From positions 1-40,545 of the forward strand of contig PWND01000115.1 of NCBI GenBank assembly GCA_003557965.1: a stretch of DNA of 40,545 nucleotides, written 5' to 3'. This DNA comes from Bacteroidales bacterium. GTDB taxonomy: Bacteria > Bacteroidota > Bacteroidia > Bacteroidales > UBA7960. Both the position numbers and the translations under genes were made by a program. Below are positions 17,470 through 26,335 of the stretch, piece after piece; position 1 is the first letter of the stretch; each line of letters starts with the position of its first letter. Below the pieces are notes generated by a model. The model searched no databases, was not told where the DNA came from, and saw nothing but the letters and a program-made list of their open reading frames with translations.

Positions 17470-17504
17470 AAAGCCCGTTTAATATTTATTAACAGGCTTT
17501 TTTT
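17470..17504 (+). terminator. Hairpin with T-run between polA and kamA-like gene
   Basis: AAAGCC (17470-17475) pairs with GGCTTT (17495-17500); after one mismatch three more pairs can form, and seven T residues follow the GGC. The hairpin is 176 bases past the polA stop and 78 bases before the next start. It could end polA transcripts or attenuate transcripts from the motif at 17416. Confidence 0.6.
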
Positions 17505-17582
17505 AACAAAATTCTTATATTAGAAGTTATAAATAAGTGTACTTTTTAAGTATAATTAAATTGAACTAAAAAAAATAACAAA

Positions 17583-19760
17583 ATGGTTAACATAAAAGAA
17601 GAGCTTAAAGTAAATAAAACAGAAGAATTATTAAATGTCCTTTTAAAAGAGAACCCAAAAATCAATAATATTCTGCAAGAAGCGAATAACACAGAAGAGA
17701 TACATGCCAAGATTAAAGAGCTAATAGATGATTACTTCAAAAGCAATCCCAAAACTAAAAGTTTTTACCTTGAAGAAGATTGTGGCCGTGAAGCAATGGA
17801 AAGACTAACATGGCAGGATTATGCAGCAATAAGAATCATGGATTATATTGATAATGCGGGCAAGGCTTATAAAGATTTAAACCTTCGTGGGAAAGAAATA
17901 AGCAGCAATCCTTTTAAAATGCTTTGGGAAGCCGTAAAAAACGGGCGTAACGATTTGAGTGAAGATTTTTACCTTGATATGATTTACTTATTCAGGCAGT
18001 TTGATGGCAAAATAACTCAGAAAATCCCCACTGATGAAGTAATTAAGAAATGGATGAACAAATATCCGGCAGGTACTGACTCAGCAGTAATGGAGGTGAG
18101 AAAGAAAAACAAGCAAAGAATTATTTCCTTATTTAAGAAGAAAATTGAGTCAGGAGAAATAAAGAAATCTGGTTTTAGCTTTCCTGATGGCGCTACTGAT
18201 GACGAGAAGCTTGAGCTTTTAAATTCCTGGTGGGATAATTATAAATTTCACCTGGCTTTTGCAGTAAGGACTCCTGATTTATTGAATGAAATGCTAAACA
18301 ATTCACTCGATAAGGAAACAATGGATATCTTATACAAGGCTGAAGAGAAAGGCATTCCATTTTTTGTAAATCCTTACTATTTATCACTGCTAAATGTAGA
18401 AACTCCGGAATCATTAAAAGGAGCAGACCTTGCAATAAGGTATTATGTTTTATATTCACAAGAGTTGGTTGATGAGTTTGGCGATATTGTAGCCTGGGAA
18501 AAAGAAGATGTTGTTGAGCCCGGGAAGCCGAATGCTGCAGGATGGATTTTACCTACTAAGCATAATATCCACAGGCGTTATCCTGAAGTGGCAATAATGA
18601 TTCCTGATACAATGGGGCGGGCTTGTGGAGGCCTGTGTGCAAGTTGCCAGAGAATGTACGACTTTCAAAGTGGCAACCTTAACTTTAACCTTGATGAGCT
18701 TAAGCCGGATGAATCATGGAATGACAAGCTCGATAAAATAATGAACTACTGGGAAAAGGATTCACAGTTGAGAGATATTCTTATTACCGGCGGAGATGCG
18801 CTTATGAGTGCAGATAAAACTTTGAAAAATATTTTTGAGGCTGTTTATAAAATGGCTGTTAACAAGAAAGAATCAAACAAAAACCGCAAAGACGGCGAAA
18901 AATATGCTGAGCTGCTGCGGGTTAGGCTTGGAACAAGGTTGCCGATATATTTACCACAAAGGATTACACCTGAGCTTACTGATATTCTTAAAGAGTTTAA
19001 AACAAAAGCTTCAAAGGTTGGAGTTAAACAGTTTGTAATTCAAACACACTTTCAGTCGCCAATGGAAATAACGCCTGAAGCCGAACGTGGTGTTAAAAGA
19101 TTAATTAGTGCAGGGTGTACTATTACAAACCAACTTGTTTATACTTCTCCTGCTTCAAGGAGAGGACATACGGCACAACTCAGAAAAGCCTTAAATGACA
19201 TTGGCGTTCTTACATATTATACTTTTTCTGTAAAAGGGTATATGGAAAACAGCAATAAGTTTGCTACAAACGCCAGGGCTGTTCAAGAGCAACTGGAGGA
19301 AAAAATACTGGGTGCTATTCCGCAAAAGCATTATAACGAAATTAAAAAATTCCCCATAGAAGCGGAAAAGCTTATTGAAAACATAAGAGAACTTAGAAAG
19401 GAAGCAAATATCCCGTTTTTGGCAACCGACCGAAACGTGCTTAATCTTCCCGGGGTTGGTAAAAGCATGACTTACAGGGTAATTGGCATAACTTCAGATG
19501 GCAGAAGAATACTGGAATTTGACCATGACCACACAAGGAAACACAGCCCAATTATTGACAAAATCGGCAGGTTTGTTATTATTGAGTCAAAGTCAATTTC
19601 TGAATACCTTAAACAAGTAGATGAAATGGGAGAAAATCCTGAAGAATACAATTCAATTTGGGGATACTCTATTGGTGAAACGGAACCAAGACATCCAATT
19701 TACGAGTATCCAGAATATGGCTTTGAAATAACTGATAAATATACAAACTTGTCAGTTTAG
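17583..19760 (+). CDS. KamA family radical SAM aminomutase, long form
   Basis: The 725-residue protein has the radical SAM cysteine motif CxxxCxxC (Cys348, Cys352, Cys355) in MGRACGGLCASCQRM. It then has DILITGGDALMS, LRVRLGTRLPIYLPQRI and LVYTSPASRRGHTAQLRKAL. A C-terminal NLPGVGKSM places Lys627 where KamA proteins carry the PLP-binding lysine. Canonical lysine 2,3-aminomutases have about 420-470 residues; this one has an N-terminal extension of roughly 250 residues of charged helical sequence. It should make a 5'-deoxyadenosyl radical and shift an amino group with PLP, but whether the substrate is lysine is not certain. No kamD/kamE, kdd or kce genes are nearby, so there is no local lysine fermentation cluster. 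The start follows an AT-rich leader. Confidence 0.85.
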   Translation: MVNIKEELKVNKTEELLNVLLKENPKINNILQEANNTEEIHAKIKELIDDYFKSNPKTKSFYLEEDCGREAMERLTWQDYAAIRIMDYIDNAGKAYKDLNLRGKEISSNPFKMLWEAVKNGRNDLSEDFYLDMIYLFRQFDGKITQKIPTDEVIKKWMNKYPAGTDSAVMEVRKKNKQRIISLFKKKIESGEIKKSGFSFPDGATDDEKLELLNSWWDNYKFHLAFAVRTPDLLNEMLNNSLDKETMDILYKAEEKGIPFFVNPYYLSLLNVETPESLKGADLAIRYYVLYSQELVDEFGDIVAWEKEDVVEPGKPNAAGWILPTKHNIHRRYPEVAIMIPDTMGRACGGLCASCQRMYDFQSGNLNFNLDELKPDESWNDKLDKIMNYWEKDSQLRDILITGGDALMSADKTLKNIFEAVYKMAVNKKESNKNRKDGEKYAELLRVRLGTRLPIYLPQRITPELTDILKEFKTKASKVGVKQFVIQTHFQSPMEITPEAERGVKRLISAGCTITNQLVYTSPASRRGHTAQLRKALNDIGVLTYYTFSVKGYMENSNKFATNARAVQEQLEEKILGAIPQKHYNEIKKFPIEAEKLIENIRELRKEANIPFLATDRNVLNLPGVGKSMTYRVIGITSDGRRILEFDHDHTRKHSPIIDKIGRFVIIESKSISEYLKQVDEMGENPEEYNSIWGYSIGETEPRHPIYEYPEYGFEITDKYTNLSV

Positions 19761-19779
19761 AATAGAATAACATACTTTG

Positions 19780-20721
19780 TCAGAAACTGTATGATAACCC
19801 AACACTAAACAGCTGCTTAAACTGAGTGCGAGGGCCGAATTTGTCAAATTCGCCATCATCGTTTGTATCTATTCCAATTTTAACATTTTCATCATATATC
19901 AGGTGAGTTGCAAAGTTTATTGTAATATACTGCGTTACTTTGATAACTGTGAGAGTTTCCCAGTTTACGTCAAGGTTTTGAGGCTTATCAAGATAATTTG
20001 AAAACAAGTCAAGCTTTGTCTGAAAAGTTATGTCATCCGTTACTTTCCAGCGATAAGCGAATCTGACATATCCACCAAATTCTCTTTTTGTTGTTTCTCC
20101 CGGTTCAACACCGAAAGCACCTTCTTCTGATAGTCTTTTGTCGTTTACAATTGTTATTTTCCCTGTTACAGGAGCAAAAAACAAGCTTAAGTTTCCACTC
20201 GCTTTATAATCAAGTCCGGCTGCACCTAACAAGTATGCAGGAGCAAGAAAATCAGAGATTTTTACAGAATCATTAGGGTAGTTATAACCCGGTGTCATTT
20301 GAGTACGAAAATTAACTAATCCGGAATAATGCCAATTATCAAAAGCCTTATATCCTAATTTCGACATAAAATCAATCCTGTCGTTAGTTTTTATTACACT
20401 TTCCTCTCCTTGCCTGACCATTCCATAGCCCACATCAAGAGTATTTTCCCATGACAATGACTCTTTACTATAAGTAAGAAACAAATTTGAAAGTGTATTT
20501 CCTGATAATGAGTTTTGCCCACCAGCTGCCCAATTTGTTAGAGAAACTTGCGAGAAACCCAATGAAAACACACCCCCTGTATTCCAGCCCTCTTCAACTT
20601 CTTCTTCTGTTATTTCCATTAAATCCGTTTCTACTTCTGTTACCTGGGCTTTTAGGCTTTTCCCTGTCAGCATTAACACAAAACCTCCCAGCAATAAAAT
20701 AGTATATAAATTTAGTTTCAT
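19780..20721 (-). CDS. DUF3078 outer-membrane protein
   Basis: The protein has 313 residues from the ATG at 20721, chosen over an upstream TTG extension because it gives a clean signal peptide ending near KAQ. The mature part has GWNTGGVFSLGFSQVSLTNWAAGGQNSLSGN, the recognisable start of DUF3078, then many amphipathic beta-strands and a final aromatic (LSYSF) typical of outer-membrane barrels. The family is widespread in Bacteroidota; its function is not established. The gene converges with the kamA-like gene with 19 bases between stop codons. I see no exact promoter motif upstream, where the flippase gene ends 130 bases away. Confidence 0.8.
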   Translation of the reverse strand: MKLNLYTILLLGGFVLMLTGKSLKAQVTEVETDLMEITEEEVEEGWNTGGVFSLGFSQVSLTNWAAGGQNSLSGNTLSNLFLTYSKESLSWENTLDVGYGMVRQGEESVIKTNDRIDFMSKLGYKAFDNWHYSGLVNFRTQMTPGYNYPNDSVKISDFLAPAYLLGAAGLDYKASGNLSLFFAPVTGKITIVNDKRLSEEGAFGVEPGETTKREFGGYVRFAYRWKVTDDITFQTKLDLFSNYLDKPQNLDVNWETLTVIKVTQYITINFATHLIYDENVKIGIDTNDDGEFDKFGPRTQFKQLFSVGLSYSF

Positions 20722-20851
20722 AATAGTATTTTTTTTAAAACCGATTTGAATGATTACAAATAAAAATAACAAGCAATAATAACAAATGTTTATTAACCCT
20801 TTTAATAGCAGCTATTAAAAAACCTTGCAAAAAGAGTTATTTTTTGCTAAA

Positions 20852-22369
20852 TTATTCCTTTCTCTTCGCTTTAAATATTTTTGAAATAATGTTTTTTGTA
20901 TCTGTTGTAAATGATTTGTCGCTAATTACAACAAAAAATATAAAAACAAATAGCAATATTGCATGGATAAAATATCTCAAAAACGGGTTTGCAATATCCA
21001 GGAAAACACTAATAAAGTACACTAATAAGGCTAACCCTATCATTAGGGTAATTTTTTTCCAGGGATACGGAATGAAAAAATATTTTTGTCCAAACAACAG
21101 GCAGGCAACTGTCATTGAAAAATAACACGCAAGCTGTGCCCATGCTGAGCCAAAGTAACCATATATAGGAATTAACCATAAGTTTAAGCTTACAGTTATA
21201 ATTGCACCTATTATGGTAAAAATTGCGCCAAAATGTGTTTGTCCTGTAATTTTATACCATATACTAACATTAAAATATATTCCCAAGAACATTTTTGCCA
21301 TCAGCAAAATAGGGACAACACCCAATCCTTCACGGTATTCTTTACCAATAAAGTGCTGGACTATATCCATATATAGCATTATCCCCAAAAAAATAAACAA
21401 ACATGCAAAAACAAAATATTTCATCACAATTGCATACAATTGAGGAGCTTCCTTTTTTTCTGAGTGTGAAAAGAAAAATGGTTCAGCGGCAAAACGAAAA
21501 GCCTGGATAAATATGGCCATAATTACTGCAATCTTAAAACAGGCCCCATAAATACCTACATGCGACATTGCAATGTCTTCAGGCAAGATATATTTCAGCA
21601 TCAGCTTGTCAAGAGCTTCATTTGCCACCCCGGCAATTCCTGCAACCAGTAGTGGCAGTGCATAAATTAGCATTCTCCTTAACAAAGCTGCAGAAACAAG
21701 AATTTTTGTTTTGAAAATTTCGGGCAACAATAATGCAAGTGTTATTATACTTGCAATTAAATTTGATATAAAAACATAACCAACTCCAATATCCGGGCTA
21801 TAAACTACTGAAACTAACTTTATTACACTTTCGCTGCTATTGTTTATAAGCCACGGACACAGCAGTAAAAAAAACAGGTTAAGCCCAATATTTACTCCAA
21901 TATTAATTAACTTAATTGTTGCAAACCTCATCGGTCTGTTTTCTGCCCGGAGCTTAGCAAAAGGGATGGCTGCAATTGCATCAAAGCCTATTATTATTCC
22001 AAACCATATAACATACTCCGAATGTTGCGGATATCTTAAAAGGGCTGCCAGGTCATTGCTGAATATCATTACTAAAGCAATGAAAACAATTGAGCTTGTA
22101 AACACTGACACTACTGTTGTACCAAACACAGTGTTTCTTTTATCCTTTTCTGTTTGATAAAAGCGAAACAATGCCGTTTCCATACCATAAGTTAGAATAA
22201 CAATGAGAAAGGCAACATAAGAGTACATCTCAACCACAACACCATACTGGCTTGTTAAAAATATGCGGGTATAAAGCGGAATCAGAAGGTAGTTTAACAA
22301 CCTTCCAACAATGCTACTTAAGCCATAAATGGCAGTTTGTCCGGCAAGTTGAGATATATGTGACGACAT
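20852..22369 (-). CDS. Polysaccharide flippase (MOP/Wzx-like)
   Basis: The 505-residue protein has about 12-14 hydrophobic helices. Its N-terminus SSHISQLAGQTAIYGLSSIVGRLLNYLLIPLYTRIF is characteristic of polysaccharide biosynthesis exporters in the MOP superfamily; the C-terminal helices correspond to the Polysacc_synt_C region. It probably flips lipid-linked saccharides across the inner membrane. It stands alone, with no glycosyltransferases adjacent, unlike wzx genes in O-antigen clusters. It is divergent from gpmI with 200 bases between. A minus-strand TAATTTTG (22483-22490) and a perfect palindrome GCAAATTTGC (22392-22401) lie in that gap. Confidence 0.8.
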   Translation of the reverse strand: MSSHISQLAGQTAIYGLSSIVGRLLNYLLIPLYTRIFLTSQYGVVVEMYSYVAFLIVILTYGMETALFRFYQTEKDKRNTVFGTTVVSVFTSSIVFIALVMIFSNDLAALLRYPQHSEYVIWFGIIIGFDAIAAIPFAKLRAENRPMRFATIKLINIGVNIGLNLFFLLLCPWLINNSSESVIKLVSVVYSPDIGVGYVFISNLIASIITLALLLPEIFKTKILVSAALLRRMLIYALPLLVAGIAGVANEALDKLMLKYILPEDIAMSHVGIYGACFKIAVIMAIFIQAFRFAAEPFFFSHSEKKEAPQLYAIVMKYFVFACLFIFLGIMLYMDIVQHFIGKEYREGLGVVPILLMAKMFLGIYFNVSIWYKITGQTHFGAIFTIIGAIITVSLNLWLIPIYGYFGSAWAQLACYFSMTVACLLFGQKYFFIPYPWKKITLMIGLALLVYFISVFLDIANPFLRYFIHAILLFVFIFFVVISDKSFTTDTKNIISKIFKAKRKE

Positions 22370-22536
22370 TTATAATAAAAATAAATATATTGCAAATTTG
22401 CGAAAATTATTTCTGTTATCAGTAATAAAAAAATAATATCACTTTATAAATCTGCTTTTCTTTATTTTTAAAAAAGTTCAGGCAAAATTATTATTATCAA
22501 TAAGTGCTTACTTGGTATTAAATAAAATTCATTGTT

Positions 22537-22544
22537 TACCTTTG
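22537..22544 (+). promoter_or_regulatory. -7 promoter motif for gpmI
   Basis: TACCTTTG matches TAnnTTTG and lies 25 bases before the ATG. CTTG at 22511-22514 is a possible -33 element at slightly long spacing (22 bases). Confidence 0.5.
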
Positions 22545-22569
22545 CACACGAAGAAAAAAAAATATATAT

Positions 22570-24090
22570 ATGTCAAACAGAAAATGTCTTTTGGTAATAT
22601 TGGATGGATGGGGAATTGGCAACAAAGATAAGGCTGATATTATTCATAATGCTAACCTGCCATTTACAAGCAACCTTAACAAAACCGCAGCTACTGCACA
22701 ATTATTAACATCCGGCGAAGATGTTGGCCTTCCTGCCGGGCAAATGGGTAATTCTGAAGTAGGACACCTCAACATTGGTGCCGGCAGAATAGTTTACCAG
22801 GACCTTGTAAAAATAAGCCAGGCAATTGAAGATGGCTCTTTTTTTGAAAATGAAGTAATTAATGAGGCATTCAATTATGCAAAAGCCAAATCAAAAAAAA
22901 TACACCTTCTTGGCCTGGTTTCTAATGGTGGAGTACATTCCGCCATGGATCATCTTTTTGGTATTTGCGATGCCGCTAAAAATCATGGCTTTGATGATCT
23001 TTTTATTCACGCTTTTACTGACGGACGTGATACTGACCCAAGAAGTGGAGCAGGATTTATAAAAGAACTTGAGCAACACCTTAAAACCTCAAAAGGAAAA
23101 ATTGCATCGGTTTGTGGAAGATACTATGCTATGGACAGGGATAAGCGCTGGGAAAGAATTAAGCAGGCTTATGATATGCTTGTTGATGGGAAAGGTGAAA
23201 CATTTTTTAGTGCTGAACAAGCTATCCTTGACAGCTATGAAAATAAAACTACTGATGAGTTTATTAAACCTAAAGTCATTACAGATGAAAATAAAAAGCC
23301 GTTAGCTACCATTGATAAAGACGATGTAGTGATTTGCTTTAATTTTCGTACCGACAGGTTGCGTGAAATAACCAGCGTGCTTACCCAGAAAAACATGCCG
23401 GATTTTAACATGAAAACTCTTCCGTTGTATTATGTTACAATGACAAAGTATGATGAGTCTTTTAATAATGTAAGGGTGGTTTTTGAGAAAGATGACCTGA
23501 AAAATACTTTAGGAGAAATACTTGCATTAAATAATAAAACACAGCTTAGAATTGCGGAGACCGAAAAATATCCTCATGTTACTTTTTTCTTTAGCGGTGG
23601 GCGCGAAGAAATATTTAAAAATGAAAAAAGGATAATGATTCCTTCTCCAAAAGTGGCAACCTATGACATGCAGCCGTCAATGAGCGCACCGGAAGTAAAA
23701 GACAGTGTTGTTAAAGAGATTCAAAAAAGAATTCATGATTTTATTTGCCTGAATTTTGCTAATGCCGATATGGTAGGCCACACCGGTGTTTATGAAGCTA
23801 TTAAAGAAGCTGTTGAAACAGTTGACAATTGCTTGCAGGAAGTAGTAAAAACTGCTGTAAATAACGATTATACAGTAATAATCACCTCAGATCATGGCAA
23901 CGCTGAAAATGCCGTTAATGCTGATGGAACACCAAATACTGCACACTCAACAAACCCGGTACCATGCTGGTTGATAGATGAAAATAATAAATCAATGAAT
24001 AATGGAAGGCTGTCGGATCTGGCACCAACAATCCTGAAAATCATGGGAATTAATGCACCTGAAGAAATGACAGGAAAAGCTTTGGTTTAA
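22570..24090 (+). CDS. gpmI: 2,3-bisphosphoglycerate-independent phosphoglycerate mutase
   Basis: The 506-residue protein has the usual length and motifs of the alkaline-phosphatase superfamily mutase: LLVILDGWG near the start (metal ligand Asp12), the nucleophile Ser62 in MGNSEVGHLNIGAGR, AFTDGRDTDPRSG, SVCGRYYAMDRDKRWER, NFANADMVGHTG and ITSDHGNAE. It converts 3-phosphoglycerate to 2-phosphoglycerate in glycolysis with two metal ions, probably Mn. It is transcribed alone. The next plus-strand gene, 24899-26260, belongs to a family that also acts on phosphoglycerates, which may or may not be meaningful. Confidence 0.96.
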   Translation: MSNRKCLLVILDGWGIGNKDKADIIHNANLPFTSNLNKTAATAQLLTSGEDVGLPAGQMGNSEVGHLNIGAGRIVYQDLVKISQAIEDGSFFENEVINEAFNYAKAKSKKIHLLGLVSNGGVHSAMDHLFGICDAAKNHGFDDLFIHAFTDGRDTDPRSGAGFIKELEQHLKTSKGKIASVCGRYYAMDRDKRWERIKQAYDMLVDGKGETFFSAEQAILDSYENKTTDEFIKPKVITDENKKPLATIDKDDVVICFNFRTDRLREITSVLTQKNMPDFNMKTLPLYYVTMTKYDESFNNVRVVFEKDDLKNTLGEILALNNKTQLRIAETEKYPHVTFFFSGGREEIFKNEKRIMIPSPKVATYDMQPSMSAPEVKDSVVKEIQKRIHDFICLNFANADMVGHTGVYEAIKEAVETVDNCLQEVVKTAVNNDYTVIITSDHGNAENAVNADGTPNTAHSTNPVPCWLIDENNKSMNNGRLSDLAPTILKIMGINAPEEMTGKALV

Positions 24091-24123
24091 CAAAAAAGGC
24101 TGATCTGTTTTTTATTTTTGACG

Positions 24124-24603
24124 TTACCTTTTTATAATCTTAAAAGTTTTAATTTTTCTGTTGCCATCAAGCACCTTCAAAAAATAAGTTGATGGAGGCA
24201 GATTTGTCATATCAATAGACGTAATAGCACCTTCAACTTTATCATTAGTAATAACGCGTCCGTTAAAGTCAATTAGCTGGTAACTCAGGTTTTCGCTATT
24301 ATAACTTTCGACTTTCAATGAAAGATTTCCTGTTGTGGGATTTGGATAAGCCTGGCAAAAAACGGTAATATCTTCGGCTTCATCTATCCCAACTATTACA
24401 AATATTTCATAAGGTTGCTGAACACCTTCTGTAATAATACCATCCTGACTTTCCATTGTTGTATATGAAATCTGGCCAACGGAGTAGCTAACGGTTCCGC
24501 CATCGCCGGAACCCTCTCCACCGGAGGTAGTAATAACTTCCTGCGCTGAAATACTTAAAGCGGATACAAATAAAAAAACAGGAATAACAAACAAGGTTTT
24601 CAT
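24124..24603 (-). CDS. Small secreted protein with type IX (Por) C-terminal sorting domain
   Basis: The 159-residue protein has a signal peptide ending near SAQ, a short Gly/Ser-rich mature part with VSYSVGQISYTTMESQDGIITEGVQQPYEI, and a C-terminal sorting domain (about 80-159) with AYPNPTTGNLSLKVES, YQLIDFNGRVI, LPPSTYFLKVLDG and a basic end KTFKIIKR. The sorting domain directs transport across the outer membrane by the PorSS/type IX system, so the organism should encode it elsewhere. The passenger is only about 55 residues, with no recognisable enzymatic domain. It converges with gpmI. Confidence 0.8.
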   Translation of the reverse strand: MKTLFVIPVFLFVSALSISAQEVITTSGGEGSGDGGTVSYSVGQISYTTMESQDGIITEGVQQPYEIFVIVGIDEAEDITVFCQAYPNPTTGNLSLKVESYNSENLSYQLIDFNGRVITNDKVEGAITSIDMTNLPPSTYFLKVLDGNRKIKTFKIIKR

Positions 24604-24829
24604 CGTTGTCCTCCTTTTATAAAAAATTGTCTATTAAACACTTGGTTTCATTTTTAACATTATAAAGGTACGCTATTTATTAATATGTATTAAAAATAAT
24701 AAAATATTTTTTGTTGAAAATTTCAAATAAGTCAGCCCCATATTAGCTTATAGAAGCTTGTAACCTTTTTTAAATGAAAAACTTAGGATTTTTTGCAAAT
24801 TTAAAACTTGTTATAATGGTTTAAAGAAT
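24604..24829. other. AT-rich intergenic stretch
   Basis: Between the type IX cargo gene and the GTPase promoter I see only AT-rich sequence with a short TTAAAA-rich tract. No RNA gene, repeat or further promoter is supported. Confidence 0.4.
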
Positions 24830-24837
24830 TATTTTTG
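24807..24837 (+). promoter_or_regulatory. Complete -33/-7 promoter for the cDPGS-like gene
   Basis: CTTG at 24807-24810 and TATTTTTG at 24830-24837 are separated by 19 bases, the expected spacing for the Bacteroidota housekeeping sigma factor. The leader to the ATG at 24899 would be about 55 bases. Confidence 0.6.
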
Positions 24838-24898
24838 TGCAAAATTTTAAAATAATCAAACTAAAATAATTAACTAACATATTTAAATTTAAGAAGTT

Positions 24899-26260
24899 AT
24901 GAGTAAAAATAAGAAAAATGTAATTATTATCGGTGCTGCCGGTAGAGATTTTCACAACTTTAATACTTATTACAGAAAAAATGACAACTACAATGTAGTA
25001 GCGTTTACTGCGGCTCAAATTCCTGATATTGACGGGCGCAAGTATCCTGCAGAGCTTGACGGAGAATTATATCCAGATGGGATTCCTATTTATTCACAGG
25101 ATGAGTTGCCAAAACTGATTAAGGAGCTTGATGTTGACGTTTGTGCATTTTCTTACAGCGATGTTTCTTACCAGGAGGTAATGGCAATTGGTTCAATAGT
25201 AAATGCGGCCGGTGCAGATTTTATTCTAATAGGCCCTAAAGAAACGATGCTGAAAAGCACTAAGCCTGTAATAGCTGTTGGAGCTGTTCGCACGGGATGT
25301 GGCAAAAGCCAGACTTCAAGAAGAGTGATTGAAGTGCTTATGGAAATGGGGCTTAAAGTAGTAGCTGTCCGTCATCCAATGCCTTATGGCGATTTGGTAG
25401 CTCAGAAAGTACAGAGGTTTGCTGAGCTTGATGATCTTAAAAAGCACAAATGTACTATTGAAGAAATGGAAGAATATGAACCACACGTTATCCGTGGAAA
25501 TGTTATCTATTCCGGTGTTGATTATGAAGCAATTCTTCGCGAAGCTGAAAAAGAAGCTGATATAATTCTTTGGGATGGCGGAAACAATGATTTCCCATTC
25601 TTCAAGCCTGATCTTATGATTACAGTAGTTGACCCACACAGGCCCGGGCACGAACTTAACTATTATCCCGGCGAAACTACTTTACGAATAGCTGATGTTG
25701 TTGTTATTAATAAAATTGACAGTGCATCACCTGAAGGAATTCAGGAACTACGTGAGAATATTGCAAAGGTAGCTCCTGATGCAAGAGTGGTTGACGCCGC
25801 CTCCCCTCTTACAGTTGATAAGCCTGAACTTATTAAAGGCAAAAAGGTATTAGTTGTTGAAGATGGCCCAACTCTTACTCACGGACACATGAAAATTGGA
25901 GCCGGAACAGTAGCCGCACAAAAATATGGCGCAGGCGAATTTGTTGACCCAAGGCCTTATGTTGTGGGGAAACTGGCAGATACATTTAAAACTTATCCTG
26001 AAATTGGTACTTTACTGCCGGCAATGGGCTATGGCGACCAGCAAATTGCTGACCTTGAAGCTACGATAAATAAAGTTGAGTGCGATACAGTAGTAATTGC
26101 CACTCCTATTGATTTGTCGAGAATTGTAAAAATTCAGAAACCAACTGCAAAAGTTGATTATGAACTTCAGGAAATTGGTTCACCTAACCTTTGTGAACTG
26201 GTACGTGATTTCCTTGAGTCTCAAAACATCAGCAAAAACAACAAGTGCAGTTGTTGTTAA
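24899..26260 (+). CDS. Cyclic 2,3-diphosphoglycerate synthetase-like GTPase (COG2403)
   Basis: The 453-residue protein has a Rossmann-like N-terminal domain (GAAGRDFHNFN at 12-22), a P-loop GAVRTGCGKSQTSR (about 128-141), VVAVRHPMPYGDL, a Walker B-like ILWDGGNNDFPFF and a C-terminal region with TLTHGHMKIGAG and ELVRDFLES. The pattern matches the family of archaeal cyclic 2,3-diphosphoglycerate synthetase, which closes 2,3-diphosphoglycerate to an osmolyte and phosphate store. Bacterial members are common and mostly annotated only as GTPases. The tail ends CSCC, an odd cysteine-rich end. It is a single-gene unit with its own promoter and terminator, downstream of gpmI. The family is fairly secure; the bacterial reaction is not. 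Confidence 0.75.
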   Translation: MSKNKKNVIIIGAAGRDFHNFNTYYRKNDNYNVVAFTAAQIPDIDGRKYPAELDGELYPDGIPIYSQDELPKLIKELDVDVCAFSYSDVSYQEVMAIGSIVNAAGADFILIGPKETMLKSTKPVIAVGAVRTGCGKSQTSRRVIEVLMEMGLKVVAVRHPMPYGDLVAQKVQRFAELDDLKKHKCTIEEMEEYEPHVIRGNVIYSGVDYEAILREAEKEADIILWDGGNNDFPFFKPDLMITVVDPHRPGHELNYYPGETTLRIADVVVINKIDSASPEGIQELRENIAKVAPDARVVDAASPLTVDKPELIKGKKVLVVEDGPTLTHGHMKIGAGTVAAQKYGAGEFVDPRPYVVGKLADTFKTYPEIGTLLPAMGYGDQQIADLEATINKVECDTVVIATPIDLSRIVKIQKPTAKVDYELQEIGSPNLCELVRDFLESQNISKNNKCSCC

Positions 26261-26266
26261 TAAATT

Positions 26267-26292
26267 AAAGGGGCTTTAGCCCCTTTTTTTTT
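26267..26292 (+). terminator. Intrinsic terminator after the cDPGS-like gene
   Basis: AAAGGGGC (26267-26274) pairs with GCCCCTTT (26279-26286) around a TTTA loop and runs into a T tract ending at 26292. This is a strong canonical terminator. Confidence 0.9.
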
Positions 26293-26302
26293 GTCTAATA
26301 TT

Positions 26303-26310
26303 TATATTTG
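26303..26310 (+). promoter_or_regulatory. -7 promoter motif for pyrBI
   Basis: TATATTTG matches TAnnTTTG and lies 25 bases before the pyrB ATG at 26336, just after the terminator of the previous gene. The motif overlaps an alternative TTG-started extension of pyrB, which argues against that start. Confidence 0.6.
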
Positions 26311-26335
26311 CTTAACAATTACAAAACAAACATCA

